From: a virus | DNA: 44,973 nucleotides | Virus record (IMG/VR): IMGVR_UViG_3300018080_002027 | Location: 1 to 44,973 of that record | Reading direction: 5' to 3' (one strand) | Shown: piece by piece, positions 1-7,133 of the stretch | How positions within the stretch are numbered: the first letter of the stretch is position 1 | How the letters are laid out: each line of letters begins with the position of its first letter | Translations under genes and position numbers: made by a program | The notes under the pieces: generated by a model | Told to the model about the DNA's origin: nothing | The model's database searches: none | The model's input: the letters and a program-made list of their open reading frames with translations, nothing else

Positions 1-169
1 GCCCACCCGCTAACCCTCGCAAAGAACCTAGCAAATCTGACCCGCGTTTTCGGCCCACTAAATGGGCTTTTCCTGCCACATCGACCCGCGTTCTTGGGCG
101 TATTAGACGGGGTCTAATACTAACTTGCGCGAAGGCGCTTTGACCTACGCGCTCGATAAGCCCATGAAC
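1..169. other. Non-coding left edge with dyads
   Basis: No convincing gene. It holds a perfect 9-bp inverted repeat (100-108/112-120), a 5-bp stem at 53-57/63-67 followed on the plus strand by four T, and a 10-base direct repeat GACCCGCGTT at 39-48 and 83-92. It lies downstream of the last leftward gene. If the genome is circular or cohesive-ended it would adjoin the 75 bases upstream of the small terminase gene at the other edge, which is where lambda-type phages keep their packaging site. That last point is inference. Confidence 0.5.
100..120. repeat. Perfect inverted repeat, possible operator
   Basis: GTATTAGAC and GTCTAATAC face each other across a GGG loop. There is no T-tract, so it is not a standard terminator. 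The half-site contains TTAGAC, which also occurs in the control region near 21.6 kb and just upstream of the small terminase gene, so a shared protein-binding site is possible. Confidence 0.6.
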
Positions 170-322
170 TCAGCCGAATCGGCGCTCGCCTAACTTCGCA
201 GCGATGAACCATATCGACGCGATGAGCCACGCGATCAGTGCACGCGTTGAGTCGCCGACCATCAGATCGAGAAGACCAGCGACCGCGAATAGCGTACCAA
301 ATACAATACCGACGAACGTCAT
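170..322 (-). CDS. Small two-helix membrane protein
   Basis: A 50-residue protein with two hydrophobic segments (about residues 3-21 and 28-42) joined by a short polar turn with VGDST, ending in a charged tail (KLGERRFG). That is the size and topology of small class II holins, but many phage membrane proteins look alike. The ATG lies 4 bases after the stop of the upstream gene (327-776), so translation is probably coupled; I see no good Shine-Dalgarno sequence. It is the last gene on the leftward transcript in this window. No family recognised. Confidence 0.55.
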   Translation of the reverse strand: MTFVGIVFGTLFAVAGLLDLMVGDSTRALIAWLIASIWFIAAKLGERRFG

Positions 323-326
323 CGCA

Positions 327-776
327 TCACGTAAACAAAACGAGATCGACTACCATCGAGCCGGTATCGTCTGTCTCGGCATCGGTCTCGCATGCGATAA
401 CAATGAACGGCGGACATGGCGGCTCGCCGACCGTTGCCAACAAAGCCGAACCATCTGCACATGCACCAATGAACGTAGGCGTATCTATAGTTGCCGCGAT
501 CGTTGTTAGCTGCACCAACGTCGTCACGCCGCTCTCGCCATCAGTCGATGCAAAACCAGCGTATACACGAACGTCACCGTCTTGACTCGTCGTGTTGAGC
601 ACGCCGACGGCCGCGCCGCTATAGCCGGCCATTGAGATCGTGTCGATCGTCAGAATCGAGTCATCCGTAAACGCTGAACCGTCGACAGTCCATCGCTTAC
701 ATAAGCGACGACGTGTCGCGTGACCTTGATGGACGTCAGCCGATGGAACGGCTAGCGTCGCTGCTAAATGAGCCAT
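327..776 (-). CDS. Hypothetical protein, beta-rich
   Basis: 149 residues. The ATG follows AGGAGG by 7 bases, a strong start. The protein is rich in Thr, Ala, Val, Asp and Gly with alternating hydrophobic residues, suggesting an all-beta fold like small virion or host-range proteins. A pair of Cys lies near residue 105 and a CPP segment near 120. It sits between two tiny membrane protein genes at the distal end of the leftward transcript. I do not recognise the family and assign no function. Confidence 0.6.
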   Translation of the reverse strand: MAHLAATLAVPSADVHQGHATRRRLCKRWTVDGSAFTDDSILTIDTISMAGYSGAAVGVLNTTSQDGDVRVYAGFASTDGESGVTTLVQLTTIAATIDTPTFIGACADGSALLATVGEPPCPPFIVIACETDAETDDTGSMVVDLVLFT

Positions 777-778
777 GA

Positions 779-931
779 TCAAACCTCCTGAGATAGTACT
801 CTCGCCAATGCAACAACCGCGACAACGATCACGGTAAGTATGAGCACGAGAGCCGCTTGAGCCATGCGATCGCGTCGCAACGCGCGACGCCGTTCGAGTT
901 CCTGCCTCTGCACTGGCCGAAGATGCTTCAT
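779..931 (-). CDS. Small single-pass membrane protein
   Basis: A 50-residue protein. The first 22 residues are strongly basic (many Arg and Lys), followed by a hydrophobic helix at about 25-43 rich in Val, Leu and Ile, then a short polar tail. The ATG is 10 bases after the FolE stop and is preceded by GAGG. The Shine-Dalgarno sequence of the next gene (327-776) is formed by its last codons, so the two are likely coupled. A lysis role (pinholin-like or spanin-like) is possible but unproved. Confidence 0.55.
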   Translation of the reverse strand: MKHLRPVQRQELERRRALRRDRMAQAALVLILTVIVVAVVALARVLSQEV

Positions 932-941
932 CTGTTCGACC

Positions 942-1541
942 TCATATCGGCGGCTTGAGCGGCTGAACTAAGTTCACCAGCTCGGTACGGAGCGACATCT
1001 CATCGCGAAAGCGACCATACATCGCCGACGTCGTCGTCGTCGCATCGCTCTTGACACCGCGCATCATCATGCACAGATGACGGCCGCGAGCGATCACGGC
1101 AACGTCGCTTGAGTCGGTCGCATTGATTACGCCTTGGGCGATCTCTTGTCCGAGCCGCTCTTGTATCTGGAGTCGCGCAGCTCTTCGCTTTGCGATGCGT
1201 ACAAGCTTCGAAAGACCGATGAGCTGATCACTTGCAAGATATGCGATCGTAAGATCGCACCAGAACGGGAGAAGATGATGCTCGCACATAGACCAGATTT
1301 CAACGCCGCTCACGACGACAAGCTGATCGACGTGCGTCGTCGAAAACGTCTTCTCCGCTCTGGCTGGCACATCGATCGTCGTGAACTCACGCCAGAATCG
1401 CGCGACTCGGCTCGGCGTCTCGATGAGACCTTCGCGACTCGGATCTTCGCCGATCGCTTCGAGCATCGAGTGAACGGCGAGTTCAAGCGATACGCGACGG
1501 CCGTCAGCGATGAATGCCGACGTCGCCGCGCGTCGCGCCAT
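942..1541 (-). CDS. folE: GTP cyclohydrolase I
   Basis: Converts GTP to 7,8-dihydroneopterin triphosphate, the substrate of QueD and first step towards preQ0. The 199-residue protein has the family motifs in order: GEDPSREGL...TPSRV at about 31-46, the zinc/active-site CEHH at 86-89, a GLSK segment then RLQIQERL, and the second zinc Cys in CMMMRG near the C-terminus. The ATG at 1541 gives a normal length; there is no stop just upstream in frame, but the QueE stop lies 17 bases before it. It is the last biosynthetic gene of the queuosine-type cluster, so a role in base modification is more likely than folate supply. Confidence 0.95.
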   Translation of the reverse strand: MARRAATSAFIADGRRVSLELAVHSMLEAIGEDPSREGLIETPSRVARFWREFTTIDVPARAEKTFSTTHVDQLVVVSGVEIWSMCEHHLLPFWCDLTIAYLASDQLIGLSKLVRIAKRRAARLQIQERLGQEIAQGVINATDSSDVAVIARGRHLCMMMRGVKSDATTTTSAMYGRFRDEMSLRTELVNLVQPLKPPI

Positions 1542-1558
1542 TTCGTCGCAGTCGCCGC

Positions 1559-2191
1559 CTATCGGAGACCGAGCAGCTTGTGCGCCTGCATCCCCAGACG
1601 ATATGGCGGCGTCTGTTTTGCGAGTGTCAGACAATGTTCGACGTCCTCCTTCGTATATGGCCAAGCCGGCAAGACATACCAGAACGACGCGTTCAAGCCT
1701 GTCACGTCTGGATCCGGTAAACCGGCGAAGTGATCGTTCGCGTGTCGTACGATCTTGACTTCGTCAGCGTACCACACTTGCAGCTCGCCGAACGACGTCT
1801 TCGGCGAGACCGTCACCCAATTCGGGCCGGCGCAAAGCGGTAGGGTGCCGTTCGTCTCGACGGCGACGCGCTGCGTCAAGCGGAACGCTCTCGCGACGAG
1901 CTGCTCGTCGAGCTGGAGCATCGGCTCGCCGCCAGTAAAGACGACAAGCGGGAATCGACGCTTCGTCTTCTCGTACGGCCCAAAGATCTCGTCTGACGTC
2001 ATCACGATCGCCGTCGAGTGATCGGTATCGCAATCAAAGCTGGCCGGTCCATCTCGCTTACAGTCGAGATTACAACCGGCAAAGCGAATAAAGAGCGCCG
2101 GCGTGCCGACGAGAGCGCCTTCGCCTTGAATCGACTCGAAGATCTCGTTCACGCGATACCGCTTGTCGATGTCAGACTTGACTCGGCTCAT
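1559..2191 (-). CDS. queE: 7-carboxy-7-deazaguanine synthase
   Basis: Radical-SAM enzyme turning 6-carboxytetrahydropterin into 7-carboxy-7-deazaguanine. The 210 residues start with the family signature IFESIQGEG, then AGCNLDC, a third Cys in FDCDTD, the SAM-binding TGGEP near residue 87 and a SPKTSF segment. Cysteines fall at about 40, 44 and 54, that is CX3CX9C, unlike the usual radical-SAM CX3CX2C; QueE enzymes are known to vary here. Its start overlaps the QueD stop by 20 bases, so the two are co-translated. Confidence 0.93.
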   Translation of the reverse strand: MSRVKSDIDKRYRVNEIFESIQGEGALVGTPALFIRFAGCNLDCKRDGPASFDCDTDHSTAIVMTSDEIFGPYEKTKRRFPLVVFTGGEPMLQLDEQLVARAFRLTQRVAVETNGTLPLCAGPNWVTVSPKTSFGELQVWYADEVKIVRHANDHFAGLPDPDVTGLNASFWYVLPAWPYTKEDVEHCLTLAKQTPPYRLGMQAHKLLGLR

Positions 2192-2579
2192 ACTTGACGC
2201 TCGATCCTGGTCCTTCGTGTACCGTGACCGACTTCAGAGAGCATATCAGAGCCGGTACGAGCTTGGAAGAAATCACATCGATTCTCGTGAACAGCGCAAT
2301 CGCGATCATCTCAGCCGTCGGCGGAATGTCATGCTCGCAAAACGGCGCACAGTCGTTTAAGTCGCGATGATCGTACTCGTCGATCGCTTCTCTGAGAATC
2401 GACTTCAAGTTCGCAAAATCTTCGATCATGCCACGTCGGGAGCCGGCGTCGATTGCGATCTTCGCCGTCCATTCGACTTCGACTCGCCAGCGATGACCGT
2501 GAACGCGCTGACACTTGCCGACGTACTCGGGCAAGTGATGCGCCGCGTCGAACGCGTGTTCGACTTTGATCGTGTACAT
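2172..2579 (-). CDS. queD: 6-carboxy-5,6,7,8-tetrahydropterin synthase
   Basis: Second step of preQ0 synthesis, acting on dihydroneopterin triphosphate. The 135-residue protein has zinc ligands H14/H15 and the HGH at 27-29, catalytic C23 in the CQRVHGH motif, the DHRDLND segment, PTAE and a final HEGPGSS region with the conserved Glu. AAGGAGG stands 7 bases before the ATG, and the start overlaps the stop of the upstream small membrane protein (TGATG). In phages this enzyme normally travels with QueC and QueE, as here. Confidence 0.94.
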   Translation of the reverse strand: MYTIKVEHAFDAAHHLPEYVGKCQRVHGHRWRVEVEWTAKIAIDAGSRRGMIEDFANLKSILREAIDEYDHRDLNDCAPFCEHDIPPTAEMIAIALFTRIDVISSKLVPALICSLKSVTVHEGPGSSVKYEPSQV

Positions 2580-2761
2580 CAGTCGACCTCCTTCGACGGA
2601 CCGAGTACCAATAGGCAAAAACACAACACGAGCGAGAGACCCATCGCGCCGATCGCATATCGACCGACGTCGTCAAGTTCGAAGACGGCCGCGACGATAC
2701 CGATCATGCCAGCGAGACAGCCGACAACAAACACTAACGTTCCAATCGCTTGCATGCGCAT
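2579..2761 (-). CDS. Small two-helix membrane protein in que cluster
   Basis: 60 residues with two transmembrane helices (about 5-27 and 34-54) and short charged ends. It is translationally tied to both neighbours: its start overlaps the DpdA stop (TGATG) and its stop overlaps the QueD start in the same way. AAGGAG lies upstream. No family recognised. Its place inside a tight modification operon could mean a linked role, for example precursor transport or host membrane change, or simple hitch-hiking; the sequence does not decide. Confidence 0.7.
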   Translation of the reverse strand: MRMQAIGTLVFVVGCLAGMIGIVAAVFELDDVGRYAIGAMGLSLVLCFCLLVLGPSKEVD

Positions 2762-3534
2762 CAGTCGCACTCCTTGAGCGTTTCGCTCCATCTTTGCTTC
2801 GCTCGCCGTTCGAGTCGAAGGTAATGCGCCGCGACCATCGACAGATCCAGGCCGTACGGCCGAATCGGCAACGTCTTCGCGCCGAAGTTCTGAAAGCGAC
2901 CATATACGACCGGCCCGACGTTCCACGAGAAGGAGTCGACGGTATGCCATGGGACAGAGAGAACGAGATCTTCGCTCGTAATTCCGAAGCCGTGAACGCG
3001 CTTCGGCCAGATCTTCGAGAAGCACGCCGAAATCCAGTCGCGCATGATGTTGCGTGCGACCTTGAAGCCGGTCAGATCGCCAAGTGCGACCTTCTCGTGA
3101 TCTTTCGCCATACCGACGAGCACGTCTTCGGGACTGCCGAAGTGAAACGCGGGGATCGCATCGATGCCGGCCTTCGTGATTTGTTTGAAATTGTAGGCGC
3201 TCGCCTTCCAATCACCGATGACGTCGAGCGTATAGATCTCACTCGGTGGCTCTTCTCGGTCTCGCATGCGCTTCGCAAACTCGATGTATGTTTCGAGCGA
3301 TAGACCGGCACGCGCAGCCGCTTGTGAGTTCGCGACACTGAACGCGCCAGAATCAAGCACCCACTCGCGATAGCTCAGCTCGGGGAAGATCGGCAAGTAC
3401 ATCTCGGCATATACGAACGTCGTCATCAATGCCGGCGATACTAGCTCGCCGCCAATGTCGATCGGCTCAGCGAACGTGCGTCGATACTGATCGCGCTTCG
3501 AGCTTCCCGAGATGCCGAGATACACCGTCGTCAC
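2761..3534 (-). CDS. dpdA: DpdA-like DNA guanine transglycosylase
   Basis: Expected to swap guanine in DNA for a 7-deazaguanine base; relative of tRNA-guanine transglycosylase. The 257-residue protein has the TGT/DpdA-type DSGAFS at 61-66, LDVIGD at 103-108, an HGFGI segment at 181-185 and VDSFSW at 199-204 with the likely nucleophile D200. It is near the short length typical of phage DpdA. The GTG start at 3534 overlaps the stop of the RMF-like gene by 4 bases and is preceded by GAGG. A tRNA enzyme is the alternative, but length and the DSFSW motif favour the DNA enzyme. Confidence 0.9.
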   Translation of the reverse strand: MTTVYLGISGSSKRDQYRRTFAEPIDIGGELVSPALMTTFVYAEMYLPIFPELSYREWVLDSGAFSVANSQAAARAGLSLETYIEFAKRMRDREEPPSEIYTLDVIGDWKASAYNFKQITKAGIDAIPAFHFGSPEDVLVGMAKDHEKVALGDLTGFKVARNIMRDWISACFSKIWPKRVHGFGITSEDLVLSVPWHTVDSFSWNVGPVVYGRFQNFGAKTLPIRPYGLDLSMVAAHYLRLERRAKQRWSETLKECD

Positions 3535-3737
3535 GACTTGGTCACCTCATCACGGCCCGCGAGCCATCCATCTTTCCACGCGCGGAGAAAACCGCGCGCG
3601 AACGTCACGTGTCCCCGCACTGTTTTTTTGTCTTCGTACGGACACGACGAAATAGATCGACCGGCTTGACCGGCGAGCCGACCGATCTCGTATACGTGCC
3701 TGAACGGCCCTCTCCAAGCCACCGCTTTCTCCATCAT
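3531..3737 (-). CDS. RMF-like small protein
   Basis: 68 residues. The core GRLAGQAGRS...CPY followed by a FLRAWKDGWLAG tail closely matches ribosome modulation factor (GYQAGIAGRS...CPY...WLGGWREA). RMF dimerises and inactivates 70S ribosomes; RMF-family proteins also occur on phages and plasmids. Here it lies between QueC and DpdA with 4-base overlaps at both ends (ATGATG with the QueC stop, GTGA with the DpdA start). It may act on host ribosomes, bind nucleic acid, or help the modification enzymes; only the family resemblance is visible. Confidence 0.8.
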   Translation of the reverse strand: MMEKAVAWRGPFRHVYEIGRLAGQAGRSISSCPYEDKKTVRGHVTFARGFLRAWKDGWLAGRDEVTKS

Positions 3738-4417
3738 TCCAAGTACGCCGTGCGATCAGTAACGCCGGCTTCAATGAACGCCTTGCGGCGCTCTCGGCAC
3801 GTCGCGCAGCGACCACACTGCGCGGCGCTGCCTTGATAGCAGCTCCAAGTGAGTTCAAGCGGCGCGTCGAGCGTCACGGCACGCTGAACGATCATCGCCT
3901 TTGTGAGCTTAATGAACGGCGCATCGAGTATGACATCGCGACGGTCAATCTCAAGCATCGTACGGCTGAGCAGCTCGCAGAACCGCGACGAGCAATCGGC
4001 GTATCCGACAGCGCCGTCGCCGGCATGAGCACCGATCGCGACGTACAGCGTGTCGCCATCTTTGTCGAACGGCATCGAGAGACCGATCGACGCAGCGAGC
4101 ATCACGAAGAGACCGTTCCGAGCCGGCACGGTCATTGCATCGATGACGTCGGGAGAATACGGCGCGAGCGGCACGTCGATCGCCGGATCCGTCAATGCCG
4201 AGCCACCCAAAAACGGCGATAGCGCTTCGAGCGAGATCTCGTACTGTTCGACGTCGAACCGACGAGCGATATGCCGCGCCGCTTCTAGCTCAACGGCGTG
4301 TCGCTGGACATAGTTCACGCTGAGCGCGGTGACGTGACCGCCGAACGTCTTGACGTAGTACGCGAGCAGCGCCGTCGAGTCGACGCCGCCAGAGAAGAGC
4401 ACAATCGCGCGGTCCAT
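3734..4417 (-). CDS. queC: 7-cyano-7-deazaguanine (preQ0) synthase
   Basis: ATP-dependent enzyme making preQ0 from 7-carboxy-7-deazaguanine and ammonia. 227 residues: the PP-loop SGGVDS at 9-14, then a C-terminal zinc site with four Cys (SCYQG...QCGRCATC). Length is normal for the family. The start overlaps the stop of the upstream lipoprotein gene (TGATG) after GAGGACG. First enzyme gene transcribed in the cluster. Confidence 0.95.
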   Translation of the reverse strand: MDRAIVLFSGGVDSTALLAYYVKTFGGHVTALSVNYVQRHAVELEAARHIARRFDVEQYEISLEALSPFLGGSALTDPAIDVPLAPYSPDVIDAMTVPARNGLFVMLAASIGLSMPFDKDGDTLYVAIGAHAGDGAVGYADCSSRFCELLSRTMLEIDRRDVILDAPFIKLTKAMIVQRAVTLDAPLELTWSCYQGSAAQCGRCATCRERRKAFIEAGVTDRTAYLE

Positions 4418-4848
4418 CAATCGTCCTCCCGCTCTGACGGGTCGACGCCAACGCCAGCGACGGCCGCTTCGATGATCGGCACGACATCGACCGGCGCTAG
4501 CTCCTGAATCGCCCACTCTTTTGTCGAGATGAGCGCTCGCTTCCCTGTTCGCGAATACTCTGACAGCTCGCCGCACCGTTCGAGATCAGCAACGACGTCA
4601 GCGAGCACGACAAAGCCGCGCGTCCAGATCACTTTGTACAATAGACCGGCGTGCGTCCGCTCTGATCTGAGATACTCGCTCGTCGAGTGCGAGACGACGA
4701 AGTGATCGCCGGCGTCAAGCTCTTCGACGATCAGCTCGGCGGCGCGCCGATCGTACTTTTCGATCTGCGTTACTGGCGGCGTTTGAAAGAACAGACAGCC
4801 AGGAACGACGCCCGCAAGCGTGCTCATCAGTGCGATCCTCATCATCAT
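4417..4848 (-). CDS. Putative lipoprotein
   Basis: 143 residues. A short signal segment ends in VVPGC with Cys18 as the probable lipidation site; Pro at the -2 position is unusual, so lipidation is likely but not certain. The mature part is soluble and mixed alpha/beta with a DDxE-like acidic C-terminus. AAAGGAGATCAG precedes the ATG. It heads the que cluster and overlaps QueC. Phage lipoproteins often block superinfection or adjust the envelope; nothing here proves either. No family recognised. Confidence 0.65.
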   Translation of the reverse strand: MMMRIALMSTLAGVVPGCLFFQTPPVTQIEKYDRRAAELIVEELDAGDHFVVSHSTSEYLRSERTHAGLLYKVIWTRGFVVLADVVADLERCGELSEYSRTGKRALISTKEWAIQELAPVDVVPIIEAAVAGVGVDPSEREDD

Positions 4849-4866
4849 CTGATCTCCTTTCGTGCA

Positions 4867-5586
4867 TTACTCTTCGGCGAAGAGCCAGTCCTCAAGAACG
4901 GCCGCGATCACAGTCGCGTCGTCGATGCCGGTCTCGACCATGCCGAGAAGTCGACGCGCTTTCTTTAGCATCGGCTGAACTTCGACCCACTCACGCGCAG
5001 CAAACGGTACGAGTCGACCGCCTGGCGGTGTCGAGATCGCCGGCCGCTCGCCGGCTTGCGATGCTATGTTGCCGAGCGACTTGCTTTTGAACTTATCGGG
5101 ATCCCAATTCAGCCGCAACATGATCGCGATCTCCGCATCGCTGAAGCCGATCTCGTCGGTATCGACTTCGTGCTTTGCGAACCGCGTGAACAAGAGCGAG
5201 AGCTTCTCAAAGTCCCAGTCGCCGCGCTCCACGAGTCGATTATCAGCGACGGCGTACGCGTGACGCTCATCGTCGTTCGGAAACGACACGCCGCGAACGA
5301 CTGGAACGAGCCAGTCGCCGCGATCGTACTCGATGCGCTTCGGCGGCTCGGCCGGCTTACTCGCTTTCATCGTCTTGAGCGCTTCGAGCCGGCCGTGTCC
5401 GCATACGATCTCGCCGCTCACCTCATCTCGCAAGACCGGCAAGACAAAGCCGAACCGCTCGTACGAGCCGATGATCTTCGCGATGTCGTGCGCTTTGGGA
5501 TTGTCTGGCCACTCTCGAAGAGACGAGAGCGGCATCAGTTCGAGACTCCACGAGATGTTCTCCGAACGCTCGGCGTCGTTCGACAT
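4867..5586 (-). CDS. ParB/Srx-like nuclease-domain protein
   Basis: 239 residues. The N-terminal 140 carry the ParB N-terminal domain pattern: LREWPDNPKAH, RFGFVLPVL, the nucleotide-binding GHGRLEAL and YAVADNRL. The C-terminal part is not recognised and contains DDATVIAAVLED near its end. Phage members of this family occur alone or with methyltransferases and can act as CTPases or nucleases. It begins a new unit after the terminator at 5635-5668; the ATG lacks a clear Shine-Dalgarno sequence, so the exact start is less sure. Confidence 0.8.
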   Translation of the reverse strand: MSNDAERSENISWSLELMPLSSLREWPDNPKAHDIAKIIGSYERFGFVLPVLRDEVSGEIVCGHGRLEALKTMKASKPAEPPKRIEYDRGDWLVPVVRGVSFPNDDERHAYAVADNRLVERGDWDFEKLSLLFTRFAKHEVDTDEIGFSDAEIAIMLRLNWDPDKFKSKSLGNIASQAGERPAISTPPGGRLVPFAAREWVEVQPMLKKARRLLGMVETGIDDATVIAAVLEDWLFAEE

Positions 5587-5634
5587 ACGTGCTCGCTTTC
5601 GTCAAAGAGATGAGATCGTGAAGAAAGGGATACA

Positions 5635-5668
5635 ATAAAAGCGGCGAGCAGTCAAGACCGCTCGCCGC
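5635..5668 (-). terminator. Intrinsic terminator
   Basis: A perfect 9-bp stem (GCGGCGAGC at 5641-5649 with GCTCGCCGC at 5660-5668, 10-base loop), followed on the minus strand by TTTTATT. It lies just downstream of the acidic protein gene (5691-6035) and ahead of the ParB-like gene, and would separate the replication-region transcript from the que cluster. Confidence 0.85.
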
Positions 5669-5690
5669 TCATCGACCAAGAGTTCGACGA

Positions 5691-6035
5691 TCAGTCTTCG
5701 ATGTAGCCGTCATCTTCGGCGTCGTCGTCATCAATCGGCAAGTCGCTATTAGTGTCCTTGACTGATGCGTCACTTTCAGCGCTTTCGCTCTCTGACTCGC
5801 CATCGCTGGCCGGCTCCACCGCCGGCTCGCTCTCTGATGCCGCGACGTCGGCCTTGATCGAAGCGACATCGATGCCGAGACTCTCAGCCGTCTTGCTCAA
5901 GACCTCCATCTGAACACTGCTCGCCGGCACGTCGCGACGAGCGTTCATCGTGTCGAGCGTCTCTTGAACAGTTAGATCGAGCTTCGATCGATGCTCAAGA
6001 ACCGCGTCGAGAACTGCGAGTTCTTTCTCAGTCAT
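5691..6035 (-). CDS. Hypothetical protein with acidic tail
   Basis: 114 residues. The first 65 are predicted helical and mixed in charge; the last 45 are a low-complexity tract of Glu, Ser, Asp and Ala ending in DDDDAEDDGYIED, probably disordered. Such tails are seen in DNA mimics and in ssDNA-binding partners, but no domain is recognised. AAAGGAGAACGAG precedes the ATG. Last gene before the terminator. Confidence 0.7.
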   Translation of the reverse strand: MTEKELAVLDAVLEHRSKLDLTVQETLDTMNARRDVPASSVQMEVLSKTAESLGIDVASIKADVAASESEPAVEPASDGESESESAESDASVKDTNSDLPIDDDDAEDDGYIED

Positions 6036-6113
6036 CTCGTTCTCCTTTGCTCTGGCCTATGCTTACACATGCGACAGATTTGCCGCTCCACTGTACCGAC
6101 TGGCGCCGATGAG

Positions 6114-6323
6114 TCAAGCGCGACGCACGTCATCAAGATCGATGCCGAGCGTCACTAGCTCGCCGGTCGCTCGCCTGACGTCGACCATCTCTTCGCAGCC
6201 GTACCAGATATACTCCACGACGCCTTCGTCTTCACCATACGCCGACGAGACAAAGCGAACACGATCGCCAACGTGAAGATCTCGCTCGTTCGCGTCAATG
6301 AACGCACTTCTCGGGATGCTCAT
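6114..6323 (-). CDS. Small beta protein, KOW/SH3-like
   Basis: 69 residues. The pattern LHVGDRVRFVSSAYGEDEGVVEYIW followed by further beta strands resembles small KOW/SH3-type barrels that bind nucleic acid or proteins; this is a pattern resemblance only. GGGAGAACGAG lies before the ATG. A 78-base gap with nothing notable separates it from the next gene downstream. Confidence 0.65.
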   Translation of the reverse strand: MSIPRSAFIDANERDLHVGDRVRFVSSAYGEDEGVVEYIWYGCEEMVDVRRATGELVTLGIDLDDVRRA

Positions 6324-6335
6324 CTCGTTCTCCCT

Positions 6336-6578
6336 TCATACATCGACGCGTTGCCAGCGAATCCAATATTTGCCGGTTGTGCCGTCGACGAGTCGATACG
6401 TCTGCCAACGACCGCGCCGATCGGTGAATCGATGCTCGACAGCCCGCCGGCCAAAATGATCGACTGTCATCGGCGAGCCAAGACGCCGCGCGTCGTCGAT
6501 CTTCGGCGCGGGACACATCTGCCAATCATATCGAATACGACGCAACGGCGTATCATCTTGTACGATCTTGCTCATCAT
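6336..6578 (-). CDS. Hypothetical protein
   Basis: 80 residues, rich in Arg and aromatic residues, with a YWIRWQRVDV end. The start ATGATG sits inside the end of the VRR-NUC gene, preceded by GGAGGCGATCA. No recognised domain; probably a small basic DNA- or protein-binding protein made together with the nuclease. Confidence 0.6.
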   Translation of the reverse strand: MMSKIVQDDTPLRRIRYDWQMCPAPKIDDARRLGSPMTVDHFGRRAVEHRFTDRRGRWQTYRLVDGTTGKYWIRWQRVDV

Positions 6579-6873
6579 TGATCGCCTCCACGGTAGCGCG
6601 GACAACTCTCTCGAACGCTTCGAGATCCTTCGGCCAGACGGCCCAATACCGAGCGCCGCCGATGTACGCGAGCTTCGCGGCGATCTTGCTCTGGAGCTTT
6701 GAGACCGTACCGCCGTCCCCTTTCGTCTCGATGAAGATCGCACGGCCGCGATAGACCCACAAAAGATCCGGCATCCCGCGACGCTGCATCGGCGAGCCGT
6801 GAATCTTAACGACGAAGCCGCCGACGTCGTCGAGCACCTTGCGAACGCGCTTCAGAACGGCCGCTTCGGTCAT
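6553..6873 (-). CDS. VRR-NUC domain nuclease
   Basis: 106 residues matching the stand-alone phage VRR-NUC family of PD-(D/E)XK nucleases, which cut branched DNA such as Holliday junctions or resolve replication intermediates. Visible core: KIHGSPMQRRGMPDLL, then FIETKGDG (E-x-K catalytic pair) and a KLQSK helix followed by a YWAVWP strand. The ATG overlaps the upstream stop by 4 bases (ATGA) after GAGGGCGAG. It lies two genes downstream of the UvrD-type helicase, fitting a recombination or replication role. Confidence 0.88.
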   Translation of the reverse strand: MTEAAVLKRVRKVLDDVGGFVVKIHGSPMQRRGMPDLLWVYRGRAIFIETKGDGGTVSKLQSKIAAKLAYIGGARYWAVWPKDLEAFERVVRATVEAINDEQDRTR

Positions 6874-7133
6874 CGTCTCGCCCTCTTCTCTCGCTTTGAG
6901 AGCTTGCGACGCATCGCCGTCCACGTACCGATACCGATACCGGTGCCGACGCGATCAAGCTTTCGCTCTTGCTTGCGGCTCTCGTCGATACCGATCTCGC
7001 CGATCACTTCAGCGACGAGCACACGAGCGCCGGCGATCGTATTCGATCGCTTCGGTACGCCCATGAACACCAGATCGCCGCGCTTGACGCCGAGAACCGT
7101 CGGCTCTTCTGTCTTGATCTCAGATTTCATCAT
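6870..7133 (-). CDS. Hypothetical protein, basic tail
   Basis: 87 residues. The N-terminal half shows beta strands (VKRGDLVFMGVP, AGARVLVAEVIGEIGI) and the C-terminal 30 residues are strongly basic (RRKLSKREKRARR), so nucleic-acid binding is plausible. GGAGCGAAG precedes ATGATG. It overlaps the genes on both sides. Family not recognised. Confidence 0.6.
   Translation of the reverse strand: MMKSEIKTEEPTVLGVKRGDLVFMGVPKRSNTIAGARVLVAEVIGEIGIDESRKQERKLDRVGTGIGIGTWTAMRRKLSKREKRARR

Noticed and set aside
53-71. Small stem plus TTTT as a plus-strand terminator
   Set aside because: The stem is only five base pairs and no plus-strand gene leads into it.
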